A stretch of 64,000 nucleotides of DNA from Argentina anserina (Eukaryota; Streptophyta; Magnoliopsida; Rosales; Rosaceae), in assembly GCF_933775445.1 (NCBI RefSeq), contig NC_065878.1, positions 18,860,395-18,924,394 on the forward strand. Direction: 5' to 3'. Positions 11,447 to 24,526 of this stretch are shown here, one piece after another. Under the pieces are notes generated by a model, which saw only the letters and a list, made by a program, of their open reading frames with translations, did no database searches and was not told where the DNA came from. The stretch's first letter is position 1, and every line of letters begins with the position of its first letter. The position numbers and the translations under genes are program-made.

Positions 11447-14400
11447 ATGGGTTCTGGAGACGAAGCTAATGTTCTGAAATTTGAAGTATCTGTCAAGAGT
11501 TTCGACAATGGCTCCTTTGGACCTTTGGAGGAACTAAGCTCAATTGGACCAATTTCCGAAAATGGAAGCGAATTATGGCGGCTCATCTTCGAGGCATGCA
11601 CAAAATGGGGCATGTCACCGGAGTAACTAAGGCGCCTAGTGCAAATGATATTGTTGCCTACACTAAATGGGACGATGATGACGGTCTTGTGATGTTCGTC
11701 TTGTGAAAAGCTATGAATGAAGAAATAGTTGATCTGGTGGAGGCATGTGACACTGCGCAGGCTATATGGCAAACACTTGAAGATTTATACACTAATGACT
11801 CTGATTTCATATAGGTTCATGAGTTAATGTGCACCGCTTTGGCAATACAACAAGATGGGCAACCGGTTGCGCAATATTTCACTAAACTAAAGAATATCTG
11901 GGCTGAAATTGATATGAAACGTCCTTGCATGATCAAAAATCAAGAGGATATTGTTTGGTACCAACGTGAGAAGGAGCTTGAGCGAGTTCACCATTTCCTG
12001 AAAGGACTTGATGCCAAACATAACAATGCGAAATGAGAATTACTCCGACAGACCGAACCCCCTAGCCTCATTGCAGCTTTCACATATATCTGGAAGGATG
12101 AATCTCATCAAGAGAGTCTTCATCAGACACAAGTTGAAGTTTCCAGCCTTACTGTTCGTGCTCGATTTCCTGCCTCACCCCTTCAGCGGGTTGCTCCAGC
12201 TCCACTTCATCAGCAAAGACCACCACCAGGCTTTGGGAATCAGCCCCGCCCTCCTTGCTCTTATTGTCATAGTACTACCCATACTCGTGCGACCTGTTGG
12301 AAGCTATATCCACACCTTCGGCCTAAGAAACTGAGTTATCGTCCCCCAGCAAAAGCAGCTATTCAAATCGTCCAGAATCCCGATCTCTATGGTGTGGTTG
12401 GACATGATCATCATACTACAGGAGGGGCAGTACCTACCGCATCCATAGTTGGTCGTGGCAAAATTGCTATGGCTTTAAATATTTCTACCTTTGTTGGTTT
12501 TGATACTTGGATTATTGATTCGGGTGCATCTGATCATATGACTTATGACAAATCTTATTTTACCGTATTGTCTCCTCCATCAGTACCCTATGTTACTAAT
12601 GCTAATGGTGAGGCATTCCCCGTATTAGGGAAAGGGTAAGTTCGTATTACTCCCACCATAGAGCTTCACAATGTGCTATATGTACCTACTTTATCTCATC
12701 ATTTGATATCTGTCCCACAATTGAACGTTGACGCTAAGTGTTCTGTGACATTTTTTCCTATGTATGTGATATTTCAGGATCTTCTCACCGGACGGGTAAT
12801 TGGTCGGGGGTATCTGAGGGGCAGGTTGTTTCATCTGGATCAGACATATGTGGGGGAGAAACCAGGGGCACAGTCTCGGACCGCTTTAATCTCCACATCT
12901 GACAAGCTAAGTGAAGTTTGGTTATGGCATCGTTGCTTAGGGCATCCATCTTTTAGTATTATGAAAAAATCCATGCCTACTTTGTTTTTTAGTGTGGATG
13001 AGTCTTCTTTACGTTGTGAGACATGTGTTTTGGAAAAGAGTCATCGGTCTACTTATTCTCCTAGTACTTCTAATAAAAGTACTTTTCCTATTGAATTAAT
13101 TCATTCTGATGTTTGGGGTCCTTCCAAAGAGTCTAATGTGTCCGGGATGCGGTATTATGTCTCATTTATTGATGATTTCACCCGTCTTTCATGGATTGTT
13201 CTCCTCAAAACTAAAAATGAGGTTTTTCCAGCTTTTCAAGCCTTCTATAACAATGTCCAAACACAATATAATACCACAGTTAAAATTCTTCGTTCTGATA
13301 ATGGGGGAATATGTGAATCATGTCTTTCAGGAGTTCTTTACCACACACGGAATTGTTCATCAAACCACGTGTCTTTACACACCTGAACAAAATGGAGTTT
13401 CTGAAAGAAAAAACCGTCATTTACTTGATATGGCTCGGTGTCTTCTTTTTAGTGCCCATATGCCTCCGTCCCTTTGGGGTGATGCTGTCATAACTTCTGC
13501 CCACCTCATTAATCGTCTTCCCTCTTGTGTCCTTCAGGGAAAGGTTCCATATGAGGTGCTTGCATCTCATGTCTCCTTACCCTCTTTTCATAATCTTCCT
13601 GCCCATGTTTTCGGTTGTGTTGCTTTTGTCCATCTTCCAAAACACCAGAGGTCTAAGTTGGATGCCCGGGCCGTTAAATGTTTCTTTGTTGGGTATGGAG
13701 GACATCAGAAAGAATACTGGTGCTACCATCCACCTAGTAGGAAGTACTATGTCTCTATGGATGTTACTTTCTTTGAGGACATGAGCTATTTTTCCTCTTC
13801 CGATACTGCTCTTCAGGGGGAGAATTCGTATTTTGAAGAGCTGTATCATGAGAAGGGGAGACAAATACGTCAGTAGGTATGGTGACAGGTTCAGGCTCAA
13901 TTGAGATTATCAAAATATCAGCTACACAAGCATCATCGGATAATTCTGGTGTCATTACTCCAGAGATTCAGGAACCAGAAGATGATAACACAACGGCCCC
14001 TCATGTCTCCGATACTACTATTACACCTGACCAATGCTCTCCTGGTACGGAAGATCACTCATCTGAGGTTAGTCATTCTACTAGGACTAATACTAGTGAG
14101 GCTAATAGTCGAGAATATGTCTTGCCAAATAGGTCTACTTGGGGTCATCCAACAAAAAAATATGAACCTACCCTTCAGGCTAAAGCTAAGTATCATGTGG
14201 CAAATTTTATGTCTACCAAAAGATTGTCTAAGTCATATGAATTATTTGTGAATCAAATATCTACTGTATCAGTGCCTAACAAAGTACAGGATGCATTGGG
14301 AGATCCACAATGGAGGAAAGCAATGGAGAAAGAAATGGAAGCATTACAAAAGAACAATACTTGGGAGCTTGTATCTCCACCACATGGCAAGAAGACTGTG

Positions 14401-15489
14401 GGATGTCATTGGGTGTTTACAGTGAAGCATAATCCAGATGGGTCAGTGAGCCGGTATAAAGCACGCCTAGTAGCAAAGGGGTTCACCCAGACATATGGCA
14501 TAGACTATGATGAGACATTTGCACTTGTTGCAAAGATAAACACTATTCGGGTATTACTTTCTTGTGCTGCTAACTTAAACTGGCCACTTAGACAGTTTGA
14601 TGTTAAGAATGCATTCCTCCATGGAGAACTTACAGAAGAAGTGTACATGGATCTTCCGCCTGGATATGCGTCCGCTTCTCCAAGTAAATTTGTATGCAGA
14701 TTGAGAAAGTCTTTGTATGGTCTTAAACAGTCACCTCGTGCTTGGTTTGGAAGATTCTCACAATTTATGAGAAAAATTGGCTACAGACAGAGTAACTCAG
14801 ACCACACATTATTTCTCAGACATCAACAAGGAAATGTAACAGCCCTAATTATATATGTTGATGATGTGGTAGTTACTGAGAATGATACTGTTGAGGTGGA
14901 TAGATTACAGAAACAGCTAGCTACAGAATTTGAGATGAAAGACCTAGGTACACTCAAGTCAGCACCAGGAAGAGGAGTAATGTTCTCCAATCACAGTAAT
15001 ATCCTTGAGGTTTGTGGCTTCACAGATGCAGACTGGGCTGGAAATATTACAGATCGGAGATCCACATCAGGGTACTTTACTTTTGTTGGGGGTAATCTTG
15101 TTACATGGAAGAGTAAGAAATAAAAAGTGGTAGCTCGATCTAGTGCTGAAGCAGAATACAGAGGTATGGCTCATGGAGTGTGTGAATTATTATGGCTTAG
15201 AAATTTGCTACAAGATTTGGGTATTAAGCATGAGTATGCTATACAGTTGTACTGTGAGAACAAGACAGCTATTGATATTTCACAGAATCCGGTGCAACAT
15301 GATCGTACAAAACATGTGGAGGTTGATCGTCACTTTATAAAGGAGAAGCTAGACGCGAAGATCATTAGTTTTCCTGTTGTTCCTACAGAAGAGAAACTTG
15401 CTGATATGCTCACAAAAGGAGTGTCTAAAAAGGCTTTTTATGACGCACTTAGCAAGTTGGGCATGGTTGATGTATATGCGCCAACTTGA
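11447..15489 (+). pseudogene. Broken gag-pol of copia element 2
   Basis: Gag begins Met-Gly-Ser-Gly-Asp at 11447. The zinc knuckle (12256-12297) is intact, and protease keeps Asp-Ser-Gly-Ala (12517-12528). Integrase spans about 12900-13790, reverse transcriptase about 14250-14960 (YVDD 14854-14865), RNase H to 15489. Lesions include a gag frameshift near 11525, stops at 11704-11706, 11813-11815, 12034-12036 (TGA), 12637-12639 and 15121-15123 (TAA), and a 5-G run at 13303-13307 that shifts the integrase frame. A 324-bp segment present in element 1 (late reverse transcriptase to connection domain) is missing in frame at 14956-14959. Confidence 0.9.
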
Positions 15490-15496
15490 GGGAGAG

Positions 15497-15664
15497 TGTT
15501 AGTGCGTGTTAGTGCGATCCACTTTAGCATGATTAACTCCATAAATCACGGGAGTGATTCACGGAGGAAATCAAGGAAGCACTTGTAGTTAGCATATATA
15601 TAGGTCAGTTTGATGTTGTATAGATTCATATTTGATTAAGGAAAACACTTACCTTGTTTATAGT
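15497..15664 (+). repeat. 3' LTR of copia element 2
   Basis: It is preceded by the purine tract GAGGGAGAG. The first ten LTR bases, TGTTAGTGCG, occur twice in tandem (15497 and 15507), so the LTR is 168 bp, or 158 without the extra copy. It ends TATAGT against the CGGAT target duplication. Confidence 0.87.
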
Positions 15665-15669
15665 CGGAT

Positions 15670-18600
15670 GCTATTTTATTTATTTTAAGTTGTGTATCGA
15701 TCAATACATAATTTCAAATTATGGTGACGGGGAGAATGTGATTAATTTGTGTGATATTTGATTCTGTTGGGATGCTAAAGTCATCAAATAGTACTCACAA
15801 GGGTTAGAAATGTTGCCATGGTTTGAAGATTGCTGTCATGCATGTTCATGTAAATGCTCGAAGAAACTAAATCTTCAATTTTGCATATGTAGTATCAGTA
15901 GTATGATTCGTAGATTAGGCCTCTCTATGACTCTTTCTCTCGCATGGTAGTTGGTTTTTGCTTATGCATAATGTGAAACCATTCTTAATTTGGGTTATGA
16001 GAGAACGCCTTCAATCGGTCTGTCCTCCGTAATAAGATTGGGAAGGGGCATGCATGCACTTTTTGTTCAGCTGTACTAGCTCAGTAGCTCTCTCACACAT
16101 CTATCCATTACGTCCTAGTAGTGTGCTACTAATCAGTAGCCGGTTTAATCATATTTGTGAAAACACGGCAAAACAGATCGATGCAAGTACGGCGTCTCAC
16201 AGATTCTGACTTCTGAGATCTCTTTCTTGTTCGGGCTTCGTCTGGTGCTTCTCGCAAACTGATGTCAACTTAACTGGCAAGACCATTTCTTGTTGGTGTT
16301 AAAATTATATGATTCAACCTAATCAAATCTCCTTCATGATATCGCATAATATATATAACTAGCCAGTGTACTCCCCTATGATTTGCAATGTAGAGTATAT
16401 TGGAGCACTACCTTAACCCAAAGAAAATCTAAAGCACGTGAGGAGAATCAAGAGTGAGTTTTGTGTGCTCAAATTCTTAATCCAGATTTACAATTCTGGA
16501 ATACCTAGCCTTCGATCTTCTGACCACGCCCATATAATAACAAGAGTATGGTAATCAAGTATACTAATGAATCAACACAATAAAGAAATATTCTATCTTG
16601 AGATGTAATTTAATGTGTGTATGTGGGAGGGATACGTGACAACAACAAAACAAATAATGGGGGCACTAAAGCTGCAGGGCTATCTAAAGCTTTCCTTTGC
16701 TGCTTTGCATAATTGTACAGATGAGTACTACTTCCTAGCTTTCTTTTTTGCATGAAAATGAGTTAAAGAAATATTCTGCAGATGTTGATTAGATAGGGGA
16801 ATTAGATTCCTACACCACTCACCAACCTTAAAACTTACTCAGATTTCCCCAGATCAAATCACATGCTGTCGATCATGAATATAGATGCAATATTAGGATT
16901 TGATCCTGGCCTATATATAAAATAGTTTCATGCACAAAAAAGGATATGAATATTAATTTCCTGGCAGGTCGATATCTGTCCTTGGAACATTTGCTGCAGA
17001 TATGTACATGCACAGTCTGGAATTTGCTGTGTTTTTTAAGCTCATAGAGTTATAGTAGTTATATAAATCAAGTGACTAATTAGCATACGAAAGCTTAGTG
17101 TGAATGTTACTTTTAATGTGCATACAAATTATTGCTGTGACAATCTATATAGTATGAAGCTTACATGCACGTACTTGAATGTTTTTGATGACTAGTAGAT
17201 AAGTTTTCAGACACTTGTGGTGTAGAAACCATTCAATTTTATCATATAACTTCTTTCGTGTATATAATCCTATTCATGCATGAGAATTTTGTGCGAAGTT
17301 AGAATGATTCGAATGAACATAGATAACTAGGTTTCTCAGATTTTTTGGTAACTATATATACTAACTAGGAATCTAAGATATATTCATCAAAAATCTCTGC
17401 AAAAGGCAAGAATGATAGAATCTAGGCGTGCTTAATGACTCATTCTGATCGAGTCCTAAGATTATATCGTTCTACTTACAACTAAGCAAAACCAACCGAT
17501 TAAAGAACCCCCAACTGGAACTGATGATTGACTTAAGTGCTGGAGACACAGACTCGATCTTTATATATTACGTTGTCACCCTAAATGGTGCAATTTGTGC
17601 AACCGGAGTGACTGTCAATAGTTAATGGTATTGATTAAGATTGGTACAGTATTGAAGCGAATAGGACTGGAATATGCATACGCGGATTGTCTTACATCAA
17701 TTAATCGATCAGTAGCAATCATAATATAGCTAGGTGAGCTTTCGGCACCAAGATTGCTTGCAGAAGCTTATTATCAATAACTGTACGTGACGTCAGCGTT
17801 CTAACTTCTAATTATAGAGAGAAAATTAAACCCTATGATCGATAAGAAAAGAAGACTACGGGTACTACAAAAAATACGGTAAAAACACATTTTTATGTGG
17901 CCTTTGATTATATGGCCGTCGTAAAAAAGATCTCACATATTATAATAAATGTGACTTTTGTATTATGATATAATTAAAAAGTCACATTTATTGTGATATG
18001 CCAGAGCTTTTTTATAATGTCCGCATAATTAAATATGACTAATATATGTGCGTGCGTCATGCTATAAAACTCACTAAATAATAATGAGTCAGGATCAGGC
18101 CAAATATTTTAAATGCTATAAAATTCACTAAATATCTGATCGTCAATTCTATTCTAAATGGTTGATGATGAAGGACAACTACTGAAATTTACATGCATTC
18201 AAGCTTGCGCGCATTCTCATTGAATGATCGATCGCCCTCATCGCCGTGTACCTCTTAATCCTGCCTAGCCTGTTACATTTTCTTTAAACGTACATATCTA
18301 GAACAACGTATACTACATATAGTCATATAGAGTTTAGAGTTCACTGTTGTCTAGAATCTAGTATCTACTATTGAGCACCCTATATATGTAGATATTAACA
18401 AATGAATCTTTTTAATTAATCACCTTGAACTCTTGAAGGTATTAGTACGCGTTTCCTCATATTATCAGAAGGCATGGGTTTGAGTGTGAGTATGAGTGTG
18501 TGATTTATAGAGCAACGGAAAGCAAATTGTACATATGTCTCGACTTTACAGAGCATACAAGACTGGGGGTCCATATCCTGAAAAATATGAATTGTTTCAT

Positions 18601-20056
18601 CCTAGCTAATATACATTGGAGTTCCATACAATTAGCAATTGCTATCATATGCATGCATCTTCGCGCGCATATCAGATGTAGATGATCGAATACACATATT
18701 GATTCATGATGGATCAAACGGAGGTAGCTAGGACTCTCGATCAGCTGTTATACGCTCTTAATTGTACGTAGGTTAGGCTTTCATATAATAAGATACAGAA
18801 ATTGTGATTGGTAGAGGCTGCATCTAGCGACATTATGTCTATAATACTGTCAATTAAATTTCATTCGTTGTTGTGGGTAGGTATGCCATTAGCTTACTGT
18901 TAATGTTTGGACCACGTATATAATCGAGCTAGCTTGTTTCTTTGTGTTGGGACAGCATCATATCCTGATACGTTTTTCTTCTTTTCAGCCTTATATATGA
19001 GTCATGAGTTACAAACTTACAGTAAGTACTGGGTTTCTCAATGCATGCTCTATCTCCCAGGCCAATAGTATCTGATATGATAGCAATTTCGTTTTAATCG
19101 TATATCACATACTGTTCATCTCTCATGTCTATGAATAAAGTAGAAAAAAAACACCTCAAGAGGGCACTAGCGCATATGGCCCGTATCCGGTATCCGTATC
19201 TCGTGTTTAAAAACATACGTCGAAATTGAGCTCTTATATATGTGGCATTTTACTTAATTTTAAAATTTTAAAAAATACCGTAACCAAGTTAACATAATTT
19301 ATGAAATTTTGTAGACATTTAAGTTAAAACCACGTGAAACACAAACACGAATGTATACAGAACTGCATGTATTTTACTTCGAGTGATAAGTATTAATTAT
19401 GATAACATCCGAGTATGTTTATAATTAGTAGTAAATTATACATTGTACGTAGGTCTCAGTACAGTACGTATATACATGTTTATGATTTGGTGATATGGTA
19501 CTTCAAATTTATTACGCGTCAATTCTTTCCCATCATTGTGCATGTGTCCTTCATCCTCAGTTTATTGAAAATTAAGGTGACAAAATGCATCAGCATAGAA
19601 CAGGCTAATTCCGGTATCAATTCCCCTCCTTAAGTATAACCTTCTGAATGATTATTCGTGGTTTTGTCACTCCAGCTGTTCTAGCTAGTACCGATCACCT
19701 TGTCAATAGTTCTGTCTCATTTCTCAGTCTCAGTAGCCCTCATAATATCCTTTTATTAATCCTTGGTAACCTAGCTCCTGTTAATTTTTTTTTTCCCATT
19801 TTGACGTGATCAATGTAAAACCCAGGCCTGAGTGTTTTTAATTTTATGTTGAATGATGACAATGAAATCACACAAATTTTATATTTTAATTAGGTGGTCC
19901 AAATAGATAGCTAGCAATAAAACTCTGTTACTATGGCTAGCAAATTAAAGATGTGATCATACGTACAGTTTGCAATAGATATTTAACATGTTTTTGGTAT
20001 AGCAATATAATGACTATATAGTACGTTGATTCATTCAATGTGCTAGTATCTAAGTA
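15670..20056. other. Intergenic stretch without recognised gene
   Basis: AT-rich sequence with only short unconvincing reading frames. I looked for conserved plant microRNA and tRNA sequences and recognised none. The only structured feature is the hairpin at 17944-17992, with a CACTA-like TACTACAAAAAATACGG sequence just upstream near 17873. Confidence 0.6.
17944..17992. repeat. Perfect 16-bp inverted repeat, 17-nt loop
   Basis: AATAAATGTGACTTTT (17944-17959) is followed by its exact reverse complement at 17977-17992. The segment near 17873-17915 resembles the interior of the MITE at 10238 (TTTTTATGTGGCCTTTG). It may be a relic of a related element whose right end I cannot place. Confidence 0.6.
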
Positions 20057-20390
20057 ATTTTTTTTGAACAAAATATTAGTCACTCCTCTAATTTTTAATA
20101 ACATGACAGTTTAGTAATTCACGTTTCAATTTTAACTGATCACTCTTTATAATAAACAATTTAGTCATTATGTTAAGTCTCATTTTAGTTGCACCATTAA
20201 GTGGTTTTTCCCTTCTTCTGCGATGTTTGTCAAACCAGCAATTTAATGATGCAATTAGATGAAAACTTAATAAAATTACTAAATTGTATAAAATTTAAAA
20301 GTATAAGGAGTGATTGGTTAGAATTGAAACATGAAAAACTAAGTTGTCGAGTTGCCAAAAGTTTGAGGAGTGAACAATATTTTTTTTTTC
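20057..20390. mobile_element. Foldback (long inverted repeat) element, about 330 bp
   Basis: Two imperfect arms of about 150-165 bp run toward each other with a short centre near 20205-20245. Matching landmarks include TTCACTCCTC-like outer segments (20081-20090 against 20365-20374), CACGTTTCAATT against AATTGAAACATG, and GATCACTC against GAGTGATT. No clear target duplication was found. It encodes no protein. A transcript would fold into a long hairpin. Confidence 0.72.
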
Positions 20391-21854
20391 TTCTGTAGCA
20401 TGTAAAGCGTGTTGCACATGGACAAACGTGGCATGTGAATCATCAATGTACCAATATTGTCCAAATTTAACCACCTTTAAAGTGTTGAGTTTTAATCTTA
20501 AAACACCTTAGTATAATTAAATATTATATATCTACTTATAAGTTATATATTATTTATCTCATTTCAAATATAATATCTCTCATCTTCAACAGAGCCTTGA
20601 TATTCCCAGCTTGCCTTCCAAGGGATAAACTGGAGCCAATCTTCATTTTTCACAACCAAGGGGAAGGAAGAATAAAAGAAAACTCAAAACAACCATCAAC
20701 ACATAAATATAGAACCGTGATGTCATGATCATGAATCATGCCGGCCTACATCCATCAAATTCATATCTGAAGGTCACACAATCTGATGATTCTTATCCAG
20801 AAACAAAGATATAGATTTGATGCGCACATTGGGGAGCTACGTTCTGGGTACGTGAATGAAAACTTGGGCTAGAATTAAGTTAGAGCTTGGCCTCATATAT
20901 CGAAAGTATATATATATATATATATATAATGTGGGGGACCTGGATAATACATATATTTCTGGGTTGGCAAAATGATAGATCATAGATGGACGACAAGAAA
21001 GTGAGACTGGGACCCCTTGCTATCAACTGGAAAAAGAAAAAAGAAGTTAGGAGTCCCGACCGTAAGCATCTGATGACGACCACTCTAGCCACCCCACAAC
21101 CCGCGGCTTGGCCACCAGAGGGGTCATGAACCAAACCCTAGCTAGCTAGTCATGGTAACTTTGTTAAAGGCCTAAAAGCTTAGTACGTACGGATTCCAAA
21201 AATTTGTAATTGCTATATTGTAATACTGGAAATTCTCGTATGATTGTACGTATAACTTCTTGAGATATTTAAGAAGATTCTCATCTTTCATATAGCAAAT
21301 CTGGACAAATCTCTTATGTAAATAATAATACATAATGAATCGAAGCGAATGAGAGTTGGTACATATATAGCTGATCAATCGATGAGAATGACAATAAACT
21401 TGCTTACTTGCTTGAGTGGAACATCCACAGAAGAAATTCGAGCCCCATGCCAACCTTTTCAGGTCTCTCATTTGTATTCTGCGCGTCCAGGTTATCAAGT
21501 GGCTTGATCGCAAGATGTATGCGGCCTTTTAAAATGATAAAGTCCAAAACAATGGGGTGTTACTTGTACTGCTCTCACGTAGTAATTATAAGCTAGATAT
21601 ATATAACTAACTTAAATTAGGAGAGTATGTAGGAGAGGGTTTGATCGTAAGATTACGACTTTCATCGATCATATCTAATCAGGGCAAAGGTGATTTGGTG
21701 ATACATATATGTGTAACCAAAGATATAAGTTAGCTAATTTACAAATGATGCCTGATGACTATAGTCGTGGCGTATATACAATCACACGCATGCACTAAAG
21801 AATCAGAGATCGATTTTCCTCTCAGTTTCCTATCTTCTGACCTTTCTTGACCAG

Positions 21855-21932
<78 letters not shown>

Positions 21933-23243
21933 GCTAGTTCAAAAGACCTTTAACCGCGCAGCTCACCATGAATTTCCAGTTTGCCACCCCTTTCATCAGC
22001 TTCAAGCAAACATTTTCATTATACAGGTTGGCATAGACCACGTACACCACTCTTGATTCGAATTGAAGCCAATAAAAAGACTTCAATTTAACTAACTTCT
22101 TGATGAAATTAACACATATAGCTGGCTGCAGGATAATTACATTAGCTAGGTACGTAGAACAGTATTTATCTGACTAGGTAGAACAGTACTCTTTATCTGA
22201 TGCGCATATAAATGAGCTAATTTAATAGAGTTAAATAACCCTAAGGCTCCCACAAACATAATGTTACGTCAGTATGCATTAACGGTCATACATCCTTTTA
22301 GTTATTTTCCCATCATTTCACTTGTAACCTTTTGACCTGCACTTTTATACTTCTACATGAAACAGTTTGACTGTCCGGACAGTTAAAAGGGAAACTATAT
22401 TGAATGAGGAACACTAATTAAGTGCGTGTTGCTTATAGCACGAGCAATAATATCTCAATCTCTTTTCACAGTTTTGGTGAGACAGTTTCTAAGTGGGGAA
22501 TAAGCTTGTAGCTTCCATTCATACGCCGAGTTTAAATGTATGCATGGAGTACATTATACTTTCAATTTCAAAAATGTTGTATATTATTATTATTTTTTAC
22601 GCTAGCTAAACCCTAAAACATGTTATATTGGGAGAGGGTAATAGTAAACGTAGTAATTGCATATACATTTCCATGCAAAAACTAAAAAACTCCATCTGTC
22701 AAGAACAGATTGGAGAAACAAAGGTACATTCGATTGTGACACTTCCACCCATGACCATCCCCCACAATCGATTATTAATTCCTTATTAAATCTATTGATT
22801 TACATGTTGCTAGAATGCGAGTTCAGCCATCATATAATATTTTTTATTTTTACTAATCGTCGGCGCTCTCTTTTTCTATCATCATGCATGGTCATTGGCC
22901 CTGTAATTAATCTTTATCGGGTTACTGTAATTACAGCATCAACGGACCGAAGCTTAAAGACTAAGACAATGGCTTTTTCGTCTCCTTCCAAACCCTAAAA
23001 ATTTAATAAAAACAAAAAGAGAAAGACTTGAGAGAGATAGAGAGAGTGGGTATGGGGTGAAAGAGGAAAATGAAGAGGATAAATAAATTAAATAAGCACC
23101 AGCTAGCAAGCTGTTTGCCTCCTTTATCTTTCCGTCTCCTTCTCATCTTTCCTCTCTTTCTCTGCAACTCTCTTGTGTTTGATGTGATTCTCTTCATCAC
23201 TAACCCTTTACAAAAAGAGAAAGCTCTCCGAGAGATAAGAGCC
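20391..23243. other. Intergenic stretch upstream of the Dof gene
   Basis: No gene recognised before 23244. It holds a TA repeat at about 20906-20928 and the long AC repeat at 21859. The last 200 bp are GA- and CT-rich and probably include the Dof promoter and 5' untranslated region. Confidence 0.55.
21859..21932. repeat. (AC)30 then (AT)n microsatellite
   Basis: Sixty bases of uninterrupted AC (21859-21918) run directly into an AT tract. Uninterrupted length predicts high length polymorphism. Confidence 0.95.
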
Positions 23244-24526
23244 ATGGTTTTCTCATCCATTCCAGGCTATCTGGATCCACCCAACTGGCAGCAACAGGTA
23301 ATAAGGGTTTAGCTTCTTCATCAATGAAGTTGAGATTTTAAAGATAATTATTCCTACCTTTTTTTTTTCATTCCACAAATCTTCTTGAATATACACTAGT
23401 TTTCGATTTGTTTCTCATATTCTCGATCTGCTTCTTTAATTTTGGTTTTTTTTTTGTTTTTCTGTATTTGTGGCAGCCATCTAATCATCATCAACAACAA
23501 GGAGGTGGCACGGATCAGAGTTCCCATCTTCTTCCGCCACCGCCGCCACCTTCTGGAGGACCTGGAGATGGTAATGGTGGAGCAGGCACGATCAGACCTG
23601 GATCCATGTCTGATCGCGCCAGACAGGCCAAGTTGCCGCAGCCCGAGACAGCCCTAAAATGTCCACGATGCGAATCCACAAACACCAAGTTTTGCTACTT
23701 CAACAATTACAGCCTCACGCAGCCGCGCCACTTCTGCAAAACTTGCCGGCGCTACTGGACCCAAGGAGGAGCGCTGAGAAGTGTGCCGGTCGGAGGAGGC
23801 TGCAGAAGGAACAAAAGAAGCAAAAGGTCAAAGTCACCAGCATCTGCATCAGCAGCAGATCATCATCTCCAGCGCCAAGGCGGAGCTGGTACGAGCTCCA
23901 GCACTGTTTCAAACTCCAACAGCTGCAGTACTAGTGAAAATCTCTTAGGCCATCTGGCTGTTCCGCCACATCAATTTCCTTTTCTGCCATCTTTACATCA
24001 TCTAAGTGATTATAGTTCCGGCGGCTTAAGTTTCGGTGGGATTCAACAACCTTCTGGTGTCGAATTTCATAGTCAGAATATTGGTGCCAGTGGAAGTAGT
24101 GGTGGTGGTGTTAGGTCTATTTTGTCAACTGGACTTGCTGAGCCCTGGAGATCATCGCTTCAGCACCAACAGGTTCAACAAGGGCAGCAATTTCCTTTCT
24201 TCCCTAATTTGGAGCCACCAAATGGTCATGGGTTATTCCAGTTTGAAGGTAATCAAAATAATGCTCAGGATATAGCGAATTACGGAAGAGGAGGTGGTCA
24301 GCTCCGTTCGAAGACATTAGTTGATTCAAGCATTGGGGTTACACCGGTGGCTAATGTGAAAATGGAAGAAAGCCAAGTGTTGAATATGTCAAGAAATTTC
24401 TTGGGTAGTCTTGGAAATGATCATCATCAGCAATACTGGGGTGGTACTACTACTAGTTCTGGTGGCATTAGTAATGCCTGGACTGATCTTTCAGGTTTCA
24501 CTTCTTCTACCAGTCATCTCTTATAA
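23244..24526 (+). CDS. Dof zinc-finger transcription factor, two exons, 367 aa
   Basis: A plant-specific nuclear DNA-binding protein of the class that recognises AAAG cores. Exon 1 is 23244-23297 (18 codons) and exon 2 is 23477-24526. The 179-bp intron starts GTAATA, ends GGCAG and lies in phase 0. The Dof domain begins at residue 80, with zinc-binding Cys80, Cys83, Cys105 and Cys108 (CX2CX21CX2C) followed by [18 protein letters not shown]. The N-terminus [15 protein letters not shown] followed by a short intron is, from memory, typical of the Arabidopsis Dof5.1/Dof3.6 (OBP3)/Dof2.4 group. Flanks are rich in Pro, Gly, Gln, His and Ser, as expected of regulatory regions. One small deviation is Gln in YWTQGG, where most members have Arg, Lys or Ala. 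Confidence 0.93.

Larger units (their letters stand above)
10485..15664 (+). mobile_element. Ty1/copia LTR retrotransposon, element 2 (defective)
   Basis: Same family and order as element 1, and much of the internal region is closely similar. Its LTRs (10485-10643, 15497-15664) are clearly diverged from those of element 1. The target duplication CGGAT lies at 10480-10484 and 15665-15669. It lies about 890 bp upstream of HSP70 gene 2 and is transcribed away from it. Different target sites and diverged LTRs rule out simple co-duplication with the HSP70 genes. Confidence 0.93.

Noticed and set aside
15670..23000. Conserved microRNA precursor
   Set aside because: Looked by eye for the common plant families (156 to 408) on both strands and found no match; a computed search could still find lineage-specific ones.
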